Part shown: piece by piece, positions 43,272 through 50,868 of the stretch
Layout of the letters: each line of letters opens with the position of its first letter
Position numbering within the stretch: position 1 is the stretch's first letter
NCBI GenBank assembly: GCA_025463265.1
Contig: JAOBWH010000060.1
Location: 1 to 60,692 of the forward strand
Direction of reading: 5' to 3'
Length of the DNA: 60,692 nucleotides
DNA from: Ilumatobacteraceae bacterium
GTDB lineage: Bacteria > Actinomycetota > Acidimicrobiia > Acidimicrobiales > Iamiaceae
Translations under genes and position numbers: made by a program
The notes under the pieces: model-generated
The model's input: only the letters and a program-made list of their open reading frames with translations
What the model was told of the DNA's origin: nothing
Databases searched by the model: none

Positions 43272-43311
43272 CATCCACCGCCGAGGCGACCTGCGGCCAC
43301 TTCGCGCGGGT
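43272..43311 (+). repeat. 40-bp imperfect direct repeat, left of ZIP gene
   Basis: Matches 44258-44297 in 31 of 40 positions by hand alignment. The pair brackets the ZIP transporter gene. Origin unknown. Confidence 0.45.
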
Positions 43312-44135
43312 CAGGCCCCTGCCGCCACCAGCACGTAATCGGTGGCGAAGCCCAGGAACAGCCCGGCCACGAGTCCCCACATCAGGACCTCGGGCTGGCC
43401 CATGCGGTTCGCCACCTTGAGCAACTGCACGACGACGTAGATGATCGAACCCGCCGCAAGGGCGAGGAAGGCGAGGAACAGGGTCTCGTTGACGAACGAG
43501 TTGCCGACGACGGTGCCGAGGAAGGTCGGGAGTCCGCCGATCAGGCCCATCGCGCCGAGGAACCGCCAGCTCGGGCGGTCGTCGCCGGACGCGAACGGGC
43601 CGACGATCCCGAACCCCTCGGTTCCGTTGTGGAGCGCGAACCCGATGATGAGCATCAAGGCCAGGTCGATCTCGCCGCTTGCTGCCGACTGCCCGATGGC
43701 CAGGCCCTCGGAGAAGTTGTGCAAGCCGATGCCCAGTGCGATGAACAGCGAGAGCCGCTTTGCGTCGGACAAGCCCGCAATGATCCCCGAGGCGGCGGTT
43801 GCCTTCGACGTGCCGGCCGAGCGGTTCGCCATCCAACGGTCGTAGCGGACCAGCGAGACCGACCCGATCGTGACCCCGACGACGAACACGGCGAGCAGGC
43901 CGCAGAACCGAGTCCAGGTGCCAGTCCCGTCCTGTGCGCCCAGCAGCGCCGTCTCGACCGGCTCGTTCGCATGGGCGAGGACGTCAAACAACAAGAAGAC
44001 CAAGATGCCGATGGCCACGGCGTTGAGCGCAGCGCGGGTCCTCGGCATCGCGTGCTTCAGACGACCCACGGGCAGCCCCAGGAAGATCGTCGAGCCGGCG
44101 ATGGCGGCGAGGATCAGCAGCTTCGTTTCGGACAT
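43311..44135 (-). CDS. ZIP-family metal transporter
   Basis: 274 residues, ATG preceded by GAGGAG. Eight helices expected for ZIP; the two metal-site motifs HNFSEGLAIG (about 137) and HNGTEGFGI (about 167) are intact, as in GufA-type transporters. It imports Zn2+, Fe2+ or Mn2+. A 22-bp palindrome over the -10 (44173-44194) suggests metal-repressor control. A run of Gly/Ala residues (TALLGAQDGTGTW) lies in an early loop. Confidence 0.92.
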   Translation of the reverse strand: MSETKLLILAAIAGSTIFLGLPVGRLKHAMPRTRAALNAVAIGILVFLLFDVLAHANEPVETALLGAQDGTGTWTRFCGLLAVFVVGVTIGSVSLVRYDRWMANRSAGTSKATAASGIIAGLSDAKRLSLFIALGIGLHNFSEGLAIGQSAASGEIDLALMLIIGFALHNGTEGFGIVGPFASGDDRPSWRFLGAMGLIGGLPTFLGTVVGNSFVNETLFLAFLALAAGSIIYVVVQLLKVANRMGQPEVLMWGLVAGLFLGFATDYVLVAAGA

Positions 44136-44172
44136 GCGGGGACGCTCCTCGGGGCCGGGTCAGGCGGACGGT

Positions 44173-44194
44173 GATGTTAGGAGCACATAACATC
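44173..44194 (-). promoter_or_regulatory. ZIP promoter with 7-bp inverted repeat operator
   Basis: GATGTTA-N8-TAACATC. On the minus strand TTGTCA (44198-44203) and TAACAT give an 18-base-spaced promoter, with the repeat covering the spacer and -10, as in metal-repressor operators. Start codon 38 bases away. Confidence 0.55.
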
Positions 44195-44257
44195 TTCTGA
44201 CAAGCCGGCCGGGATCGGGCGTGCCAGGTGAGCGGGGCACGCTTCCGCTCGGGCGCG

Positions 44258-44297
44258 CGTCCATCGCCGAAGCGACGTGCGCGTGCTTCGCCCGGGT
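44258..44297 (+). repeat. 40-bp imperfect direct repeat, right of ZIP gene
   Basis: Partner of 43272-43311; see that entry. Lies between the ZIP promoter and the next gene. Confidence 0.45.
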
Positions 44298-44332
44298 GGC
44301 TCGGCAACCGTCAGGGATGGGGCGGTGGGGCG

Positions 44333-45379
44333 CTACTGCACGTTCCACTCGATGGCGTCCGAGGTGTCGTCGTCGCGCCACCGCGGCCAGTTGACGTTGT
44401 GGCCACCGTCGCGGCCGACCGTCGGGTCCGTTCGCAGCGGGGCATCCTGATCGCCCGCTGTCAGGTGGTTGATCGAGATGAACGACTCGTGGTCACGGTT
44501 GCTGGTGTAGGGCCGCGGAGTCGACGGTCCGCCGACGATCCGCACCGCGCTCGAGAACCACACCGCCCCTGCCGGTGGGAGCGACCGGTTGAGGGCGAAC
44601 TCGAACCAACGCCCGCCATCGGCGGTCGAACCCTGGCGGCCCGTGCGCGTCGGAACCGGCCCGGGGCTCGACGGGTCGAGCTTCGGGTCGGCCGAGAGGA
44701 TCGTCCCGCGCGGGACCGTCAGCACGAACGTGATGCCCGCCGCCTCGCTGGTGCCCTGGTTGTAGATCTGTCCGAGTGCCCAGAGCCGGGTTCCGACCGG
44801 GCACACGCGCGTGCGGTCCGGATCCGAGCAACCGGCGTACCAGTTGATCGCCGAGTGTCGCGCCGCGAGGTCGTGGGCAAGCGCGGGCCCGTCGCCGGGG
44901 TCGTTCCCGCTGTTCTGCGACGACGAGCTGGATGCGGGGTCCCCGTGGTCGGGCAGCAGCCCGAGATCGACCCCGGTGACGGCGCGCCCGGCGGTGATGG
45001 TGATGTGGGCTCGGACGAACTGGTTCTCGACGGCGAACCGCTGGTTCGGTGTCCGCCCCGACGCGCACCTGAGGTCGCCTGGACAGGCCGAGGGGAGCCA
45101 CCCCGTGATGGCACTGATGGTCACGGCTCCCGCTGGGAGGGTCAACGTCCAACGCCCATCGGGCCCGGTCTCCGCCCGGGTACTGGTGCCTTCCCGCGTG
45201 ACCACCACGTGAGCGACTCCCGGCTCGCCAGCCTCACGCCGTCCGTCTCCGTCGAGGTCGTGCCACACGACGCCGCTCACGGTTCCCGTCGAGCCTGCGC
45301 CGGCGGCCGGGAGCGTCGCGGCAGGCAACCACATGGCGACGGCAACGAGAGCAGCGGTACAAACGGAACGAGGATCCAC
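44333..45379 (-). CDS. Exported SdrD B-type/CnaB-like surface protein
   Basis: 348 residues; GTG 45379 with GGGAG upstream. Signal peptide (LVAVAMWLPAATLPAAGAG), then an SdrD-B-type Ig-like domain (about 32-95) opening VSGVVWHDLDGDGRREAGEPG, then a region with Cys pairs and a DUF11-like fold (about 195-260). No sorting motif or anchor is seen. The tail (WRDDDTSDAIEWNVQ) is polar. Divergent from the truncated DUF4214 gene with only 20 bp between starts. Confidence 0.82.
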   Translation of the reverse strand: MDPRSVCTAALVAVAMWLPAATLPAAGAGSTGTVSGVVWHDLDGDGRREAGEPGVAHVVVTREGTSTRAETGPDGRWTLTLPAGAVTISAITGWLPSACPGDLRCASGRTPNQRFAVENQFVRAHITITAGRAVTGVDLGLLPDHGDPASSSSSQNSGNDPGDGPALAHDLAARHSAINWYAGCSDPDRTRVCPVGTRLWALGQIYNQGTSEAAGITFVLTVPRGTILSADPKLDPSSPGPVPTRTGRQGSTADGGRWFEFALNRSLPPAGAVWFSSAVRIVGGPSTPRPYTSNRDHESFISINHLTAGDQDAPLRTDPTVGRDGGHNVNWPRWRDDDTSDAIEWNVQ

Positions 45380-45399
45380 GGAAACTCCCGTCAGCTCGG

Positions 45400-46530
45400 A
45401 TGATCACTGAGCGTAGGACTTCTCGTCCCGGATGTCACGCAGCGTGCACAGGTTTGGCCATGCTCGTCCGCCTGTGCGCTCCACGAAGGCCCCACCGCGC
45501 TGCCAGCCGCGGCGCCAGTGCCGACGCGCTGATCGTCGGCGGCGATCCCAGCCGCGTGTACGGGGGCGAGGGAAGCGACACGTTCTCGAACGGCCCGCTC
45601 AAGTCCTATTTCAACGGCGGCCCCGGGGCCAACACGTTCAACGGAGGACCGGCGCAGGACACCGTTGCGACCACGAGCGACGCCGACGTCATCCACGTCG
45701 GTGGCGGCCTGAACCACATCTACGACCAGGACAGCCTCCGCTCCGGCGGCCGCACCGTCGACGCGACCAGTTCCTCCAACGGGTACTTCTGGACCCTCGG
45801 CGGATCCGACGTCGTGTTCCGCATGCGGCCGTCCACGCTGCCCGGACAGCTCCTCAGCGGCACGGCGAGCCTGCACCGTCCAGGCCGGCAGACCATCCCC
45901 TCCACCGGGTTCAACTCCTTCGCAGTCGACCTGAGCGGCGACGCCACCACCGACGACCGCGGGCTCGCCGACATCGTCATCCCTGCCAACCCCACGGCCG
46001 TGGCGATCAACGTCAGCGGCGACTCGTTCGACAACGACCTCGGCGACCTCACCGTCCCCACGGGGACGTGGATCACCACGGGCACCACGGCGACCGCCCT
46101 CACCGTCACCACGAGCGATCCGAACCTGGCCAACCCCAACTCGCTGCAGAACGGCAAGAGCCTGCGCCAGTTCCGAGCACAGCTCTTCGGATCCAACGAG
46201 TACTTCACCAAAGCCGGCGGCACGAACGCCCGGTTCGTGGTCAAGGCCTACGAAGATGTCCTCGGCCGGGCCCCCGACGCAGCGGGCCAGACGTACTGGA
46301 CGAACAAGATCGACGACGGAACCGAGCGAGGGCTCGTCGCCCGCCAGTTCCTCTCATCGCCCGAGGCCCGGCGCAGCATCGTCAAGGACCAGTTCCTCCG
46401 GTTCCTCGACCGCTACCCCACCCCGGCTGAGACCGACACCTGGGTCGCCGCCCTGGGCTCGTCGAGCTCCGGCGAACAGGACCTGATCGCCTTCCTCGGT
46501 GCCAGCAGCGCCTACTTCGCACGGAGCTGA
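45400..46530 (+). pseudogene. Truncated DUF4214 surface protein paralog
   Basis: Open for 376 residues but lacking a signal peptide; the first 40 residues do not match the paralog at 22099. From about residue 50 (GGEGSDTFSNG) it follows the paralog's C-terminal half: SLRSGGRTVDATSSSN, then a jump at DPNLANP to NSLQNGKSL, losing about 100 residues including the first DUF4214 unit. The end (RAQLFGSNEYFTKAGG, then AYEDVLGRAPDAAGQTYW) is well kept. Probably a duplicate that lost its 5' end and an internal block. Whether it is expressed is unknown. Confidence 0.7.
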
Positions 46531-46567
46531 GCTGACACCGCCGATCGGCGAGCGGCGAGCGGCGAGC

Positions 46568-47443
46568 TCAGGCGCGTCGGGCGGCGATGCGCCGGAAGGT
46601 GATGCCGAGGCCCAGGAGGGTCGCGCCGAGCAGGGCGAGCGGTGCGGTGCTCGAGCCGGTCCGGGCCAGCTCGGTCGGGGCCACGTAGGGGGCCGGCTGC
46701 GGGAGCTGGGCCGGGAGCACCGAGGGCGGGTCGGTCGGCACGACGGGGGCGGCGACGGTCGTGCTGGTCGTGCTGCTGGTGGTGGTCGTCGTCGGTGCGG
46801 GGGCGCAGTGCGGCGTGCCCGACAGGTCGGTGATGGTGCCGTCGTGCACCGAGACCAGCTCCGAGGTGAAGGGCACCTCGTCGGGCACCGGTGCCGTGAA
46901 CGTCGTCGACGAACCCGCGGCCAGGTCTCCGGACGAGACGATGGCGCCGTTGACGTGCAGCGAGAGGTTGTCGCCGTAGGTGCCGATGGCGGTGGCCTCG
47001 GCAGTGATGACGGGCTGGTCGCCATCACAGGTCAGCGTGATGCCGCCCACGAAATCGAAGCAGTTGACCGAGAACTCCTCGGTGTAGGCCAAGCCGGGAT
47101 CAGCGCTGATCGAGACGGTCACATCGCTGTTCTCCGGCAGGCCGAAGTGCTGGATCGTCGTCGTGGCGCCTGCGGGCAGGTCGACGGTGTCATCGGCGAG
47201 GCCGGTCACACCGATCGCGAACTGGGCGGAGCTCAGACCGGCGACGTTGCCGAGCTGGATGGTCAGCATCGAGCCGCCGTCGTTGCACCCGATCGTGGCC
47301 GAAGCGGTCGGCTGGGCCGGGAACTCGTCGGTGGCCGACGCAGGGGTGGCGCCGGCCACGAGGGCCAGGCCCGACAGGGCGAGGGCGGCGAGGACACCAG
47401 CGAGGCGATGCCGGGATGGGATGGGAAGCGCAGTGGGGAACAT
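46568..47443 (-). CDS. Sortase-anchored surface protein (LARTG motif)
   Basis: 291 residues from ATG 47443; ATG 47473 also possible. Signal peptide (LAGVLAALALSGLALVAG, cleavage at ASA), two beta-rich domains with Cys pairs (about 40-195), a TTTTTSSTTSTT linker, then LARTG, a hydrophobic helix and RRIAARRA: a complete cell-wall sorting signal with Ala for Pro. No sortase gene is in the window. Divergent from the WD40-like gene. Confidence 0.85.
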   Translation of the reverse strand: MFPTALPIPSRHRLAGVLAALALSGLALVAGATPASATDEFPAQPTASATIGCNDGGSMLTIQLGNVAGLSSAQFAIGVTGLADDTVDLPAGATTTIQHFGLPENSDVTVSISADPGLAYTEEFSVNCFDFVGGITLTCDGDQPVITAEATAIGTYGDNLSLHVNGAIVSSGDLAAGSSTTFTAPVPDEVPFTSELVSVHDGTITDLSGTPHCAPAPTTTTTSSTTSTTVAAPVVPTDPPSVLPAQLPQPAPYVAPTELARTGSSTAPLALLGATLLGLGITFRRIAARRA

Positions 47444-47477
47444 GGTCCGAGTGTGCGCTCGCCACGCAGACATGGCA

Positions 47478-47494
47478 TGAGTACCGGCTACTCA
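47478..47494. promoter_or_regulatory. Operator-like repeat 1 (TGAGTA-N5-TACTCA)
   Basis: Perfect arms around CCGGC, between divergent surface-protein genes. Resembles the TGAGTAC/GTACTCA sites I recall for LuxR-family regulators such as Streptomyces MacR. Centre 42 bp from the second copy. Confidence 0.5.
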
Positions 47495-47519
47495 CTTCGG
47501 CTGATACCGTCGCAGACGA

Positions 47520-47536
47520 TGAGTAGCAGCTGCTCA
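47520..47536. promoter_or_regulatory. Operator-like repeat 2 (TGAGTA-N5-TGCTCA)
   Basis: Second copy, one mismatch in the right arm (GCAGC spacer). Centre lies exactly 42 bp, about four helical turns, from the first. Confidence 0.45.
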
Positions 47537-47570
47537 TGACGCATCGCCGACCCGTCCATACGGTGCCTTC

Positions 47571-49568
47571 ATGCCTCTCAAACCCGCTCTGCGCGGCGCG
47601 CTCATCGTTGTTGCGTCCGTCTCCGTCTCCGCCGTGCTCCTGCCGGCCTCGCCGGCCAGCGCGGTCTCGCAGAAGTTCCCGGTGTCGGCGGTGATCTCCG
47701 TCGCCACCACCGGCAACACCGGCGACGGCGGATCACTCGGCTCCTCGCCGAGCAGCAAGGGGCGGTTCGTCGCCTTCACCTCCTCGGCGGGCAACCTCGT
47801 CGCCGGCGACACCAACGGGGTCAAAGATGTGTTCGTGCGTGACACGCTCGCCGGCACGACGCAGCTGGTGAGCGTGTCCACCGCTGGAGCCCGGGGCAAC
47901 GGCGACAGCGACCAGCCATCGATCAGCTTCGACGGCCGGTACGTGGCGTTCCGCTCGGCCGCGGCCAACCTGGTCGCCGGCGACACCAACGCCAAGAACG
48001 ACGTGTTCCTCCGTGACCTCCGCAACAGCACCACGATCCGGGTGAGCGTGAAGCACAACGGTGGCGGACAAACGACCGGGGGTGACGCCAGCTATCCGAA
48101 CGTGTCCGACGACGGCACCATGGTGTCGTTCCTGTCGAGCTCCCCCAACGTCGTGGACTTCGACCTCAACAACCTGCCGGACGTGTTCGTCCGCGACGTC
48201 GTCGGCAGCGGCACCACCGACATCGCCACCGTGACCTCGAGCGAAGTCCAGCTCGCCCTCGGAGCGAACGCTCCGGCGATGAGCGGAAACGGTCGCTTCG
48301 TGGTGTTCGACTCGGACACGGCCCAGGTGGGCGTCGACACGAACGGCACCCGCGACGTCTTCCTGCGGGATCGGACCCTCGGCACGACCGAGCGGGTCAG
48401 CATCGCCAGCAACGGCGACCCGAGCGATGGCGCCTCCTACTACTCGCGCGTCAGCGACAACGGCCGCTACGTGGCGTTCCAGTCCATCGCCACCGACCTC
48501 ACCCCCGCCGTCGACGCGCCCGGTTTCGACGATGTGTTCCGTCGCGATCGCACGCTGGCCACCACGGAGCTGGTCAGCCGGACCGACGCCGATCAGCCCG
48601 GCAACAAGGGAGGCACCGGACCCTCCATCTCCGCCGACGGCACCAAGGTGGCGTTCGCCTCCCAGTCCACCAACCTCATCACGAGCGACACGAACGCCGT
48701 GACCGACGCGTTCGTTCGCGACCTCTCGGCGCAGACCACCACTCGAAGCAGCGTGAAGACGAACGGCGGCCAGCTCGATGGCCTCAGCTACGGCCCCGAG
48801 CTCAGCCCCGAGGGAGGTGCCGCGAGCTTCACGACCCTGTCGACCCAAGGGTTCAACCAGGACGTCAACGCCACCCTCGATGTGTACCTGCGAGGCGTTC
48901 AGGAGGTCGGCCCGTTCGGCGCCACCAATGCACTGGTCCAGCAGGCGGCGCACGACTTCACCGGCGCCTACCTCGACGGCGCGACCCTCGGCGGGCTCGA
49001 CGCCAAGATCCAGTACGGCCTCGCCAGCCCGGCGTCGACCCTCAACGCCTACGCGCACGGCTCCTTCGCCAAGGATCGTGCACCGGTCATGCGGCTCTAC
49101 TGGGCGTTCTTCAAGCGGGTCCCCGACGCCGGTGGCCTGAACTACTGGTCTGGCAGGCACGCGAACGGCATGAGCATGAAGGCCATCGCCAACGGCTTCG
49201 CCAAGAGCTCGGAGTTCAAGACCAACTTCGGCGCCGGCACCGACACGCAGTTCATCACGCTCGTCTACACCAACGTCCTCGAGCGTCAGCCCGACCAGGC
49301 CGGGCTCACCCACTGGATCAACAAGATGAAGACCGGCACGACCCGTGGCGAGATGATGATCAACTTCTCCGAGTCACCTGAGGGGATCCGCCGGATGCGC
49401 GGCGAGATCGACACCGAGCTCGTGATCCTCGGGATGTTGCACCGGGTGCCGACCAAGAGCGAGGTCACGAGCTACGCCAACGCCCTCGAGCTCAACGGCG
49501 GTCAGGTCACCGAGGTGCTCATCGACGCCATCCTCACCGGACCCGAGTACGCCTCGCTCATCAACTGA
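47571..49568 (+). CDS. Secreted beta-propeller protein with DUF4214 C-terminus
   Basis: 665 residues. Signal peptide (AVLLPASPASA). Residues about 45-440 contain about seven repeats of a 55-residue unit with SxDGRYVAF, NLVAGDTN and DVFVRD, a TolB/WD40-like propeller. Residues about 490-660 hold DUF4214 units (FFKRVPDAGGLNYW, VLERQPDQAGLTHW). Third DUF4214 protein here. Probably a large extracellular adhesin or binding protein. Hairpin terminator follows. Confidence 0.92.
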   Translation: MPLKPALRGALIVVASVSVSAVLLPASPASAVSQKFPVSAVISVATTGNTGDGGSLGSSPSSKGRFVAFTSSAGNLVAGDTNGVKDVFVRDTLAGTTQLVSVSTAGARGNGDSDQPSISFDGRYVAFRSAAANLVAGDTNAKNDVFLRDLRNSTTIRVSVKHNGGGQTTGGDASYPNVSDDGTMVSFLSSSPNVVDFDLNNLPDVFVRDVVGSGTTDIATVTSSEVQLALGANAPAMSGNGRFVVFDSDTAQVGVDTNGTRDVFLRDRTLGTTERVSIASNGDPSDGASYYSRVSDNGRYVAFQSIATDLTPAVDAPGFDDVFRRDRTLATTELVSRTDADQPGNKGGTGPSISADGTKVAFASQSTNLITSDTNAVTDAFVRDLSAQTTTRSSVKTNGGQLDGLSYGPELSPEGGAASFTTLSTQGFNQDVNATLDVYLRGVQEVGPFGATNALVQQAAHDFTGAYLDGATLGGLDAKIQYGLASPASTLNAYAHGSFAKDRAPVMRLYWAFFKRVPDAGGLNYWSGRHANGMSMKAIANGFAKSSEFKTNFGAGTDTQFITLVYTNVLERQPDQAGLTHWINKMKTGTTRGEMMINFSESPEGIRRMRGEIDTELVILGMLHRVPTKSEVTSYANALELNGGQVTEVLIDAILTGPEYASLIN

Positions 49569-49583
49569 CCCGGAGCGCCGGGT
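49568..49583 (+). terminator. Hairpin terminator after the propeller gene
   Basis: ACCCGG-AGCG-CCGGGT, 6-bp stem, starting at the last base of the stop codon. Confidence 0.5.
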
Positions 49584-50096
49584 TCCCGTCGGTGCGCGCC
49601 ACCTCTCGGGCTGGTCTCGTCGGACGGCCGACAGAGTCCGCGAGCCCCCGTGGTCAGGCCAGCGCCGCCACGAGCGGTGACCTGGCGTTCAACGCCAAGA
49701 GCGGCGACGCTGGCATCCAGGTCGAGATCGCAGCGGCATCGGGCGGGACCATGGCAACGATCGACCAGTCCATCGAGATCGCCGGCACCATCGCCGCTCC
49801 TGCCCTCAGCTGATCGTGACGGCGGCAGCTCCGTGACACGCTGGCTCGAGTTGGAGCGGGTGGGCGAGCTCGTCGAGGCCATCTCCGCCGCCCCCTGAAG
49901 CTGCGAGAGGCGTGACGATCAGGTCACGCCGACCACCACCGGTGCAACGAGCAGTCGGTCTTGCGCATCTAGGCGGGATGCGACGACCTGAGCTCTGCTG
50001 CCGCACCTCTGATCGGCCGTCGCCTTTGGCGAGGGACTGTGTTAGGCCGTCATCACGAGGTGGGTTCCTCCATCGCGGTACCAGGAAGACCCTGCG
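49584..50096. other. Intergenic stretch, no convincing gene
   Basis: About 510 bases. A 73-codon frame (49592-49813) reads like a soluble domain fragment (GDLAFNAKSGDAGIQ) with no ribosome site; a second short frame ends near 49898. An 8-bp inverted repeat (49909-49930) is the main structure. Likely remnants. No tRNA seen. Confidence 0.45.
49909..49930. promoter_or_regulatory. Inverted repeat GGCGTGAC-N6-GTCACGCC
   Basis: Perfect 8-bp arms, about 170 bases upstream of the heme oxygenase start. Operator or hairpin; similar to CRP/FNR-type dyads by symmetry only. Confidence 0.35.
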
Positions 50097-50705
50097 ATGG
50101 CTCGGCGGTTCCTTCGGGAGGCAACGGTGGTGGCCCACCAGTCGGCGGAGTCGGCTGTCGACCTCGGCGTCGGGTTGACCGAGGCGTCCTACATCCGCGT
50201 CGTCGGGCTGTTCCACGGGTTGTGGAGACCCACCTTCGACGTCCTCGCTCGTTGGTCGATCGGTGTCGAGGGCGTTTGGCATGTCGAGGATCGAGCGACC
50301 CTCGCTCGCGACGACCTGGTTGCTCTGGGGATGAGCGCCACCGCCATCGAGGCACTGCCGCGATGTGAGGTCGAGCCACCCCTGCCCGCCCACGATGGGA
50401 TGGCGACGGCCATGGGATACGCGTATGTGCTGGAGGGGTCTTCGCTGGGCGCGGCGACGATCGCCCGTCGCGTCGAAGACGAGCTTCCGCTGGTGCCCGC
50501 GTCGACGTTCCTCGCACAAGACCCGGGTCGTTGGGCGGCGTTCGCCGCCAGCATCGACCGACAGCGTCTCAGTTCCGTGGAGCTGGATCAGGCCGCCGTC
50601 GCAGCGAACCGGCTCTTCGCTGCCTTCGAGGCCATCGCGGTGGCCAGCCGGGCCACCGGAAGTGCAGGAGGTGTCTCGGCTCGCTCGGGTCTCGAGGAAC
50701 GCTGA
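50097..50705 (+). CDS. bphO: Biliverdin-producing heme oxygenase
   Basis: 202 residues from ATG 50097. Helical; the axial His is in EATVVAHQSAE (about residue 14) and the distal MGYAYVLEGSSLG glycine turn near 107 is the family signature. It opens heme to biliverdin, the chromophore of the bacteriophytochrome encoded 163 bp downstream. Start GTG 50127 would drop the His. An ordinary length for bacterial HO. This adjacency is the usual arrangement in bacteriophytochrome loci. Confidence 0.88.
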   Translation: MARRFLREATVVAHQSAESAVDLGVGLTEASYIRVVGLFHGLWRPTFDVLARWSIGVEGVWHVEDRATLARDDLVALGMSATAIEALPRCEVEPPLPAHDGMATAMGYAYVLEGSSLGAATIARRVEDELPLVPASTFLAQDPGRWAAFAASIDRQRLSSVELDQAAVAANRLFAAFEAIAVASRATGSAGGVSARSGLEER

Positions 50706-50868
50706 CTCATCTCGCTGCGAGACGCCCTGGATCGGGTCGGTCGACCGACGCCCGTGCCCTTCGCCGGGCCGCGGCGCCATCACCCGTGAGGGTGAGTAGG
50801 GTCCCTGGCGTCGGTCTGTCCGCTGCGTCGCAGCGTCTCCCCGAGTTCTTCGAACGCTGGGGGTACCT

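Noticed and set aside
49592-49813. 73-codon frame after the propeller gene
   Set aside because: No ribosome site and no similarity; treated as remnant.
50845-50865. GTTC-N12-GGGTA as a sigma-B promoter of the phytochrome gene
   Set aside because: It would start transcription after the start codon, and the Cys22 residue needs that start.
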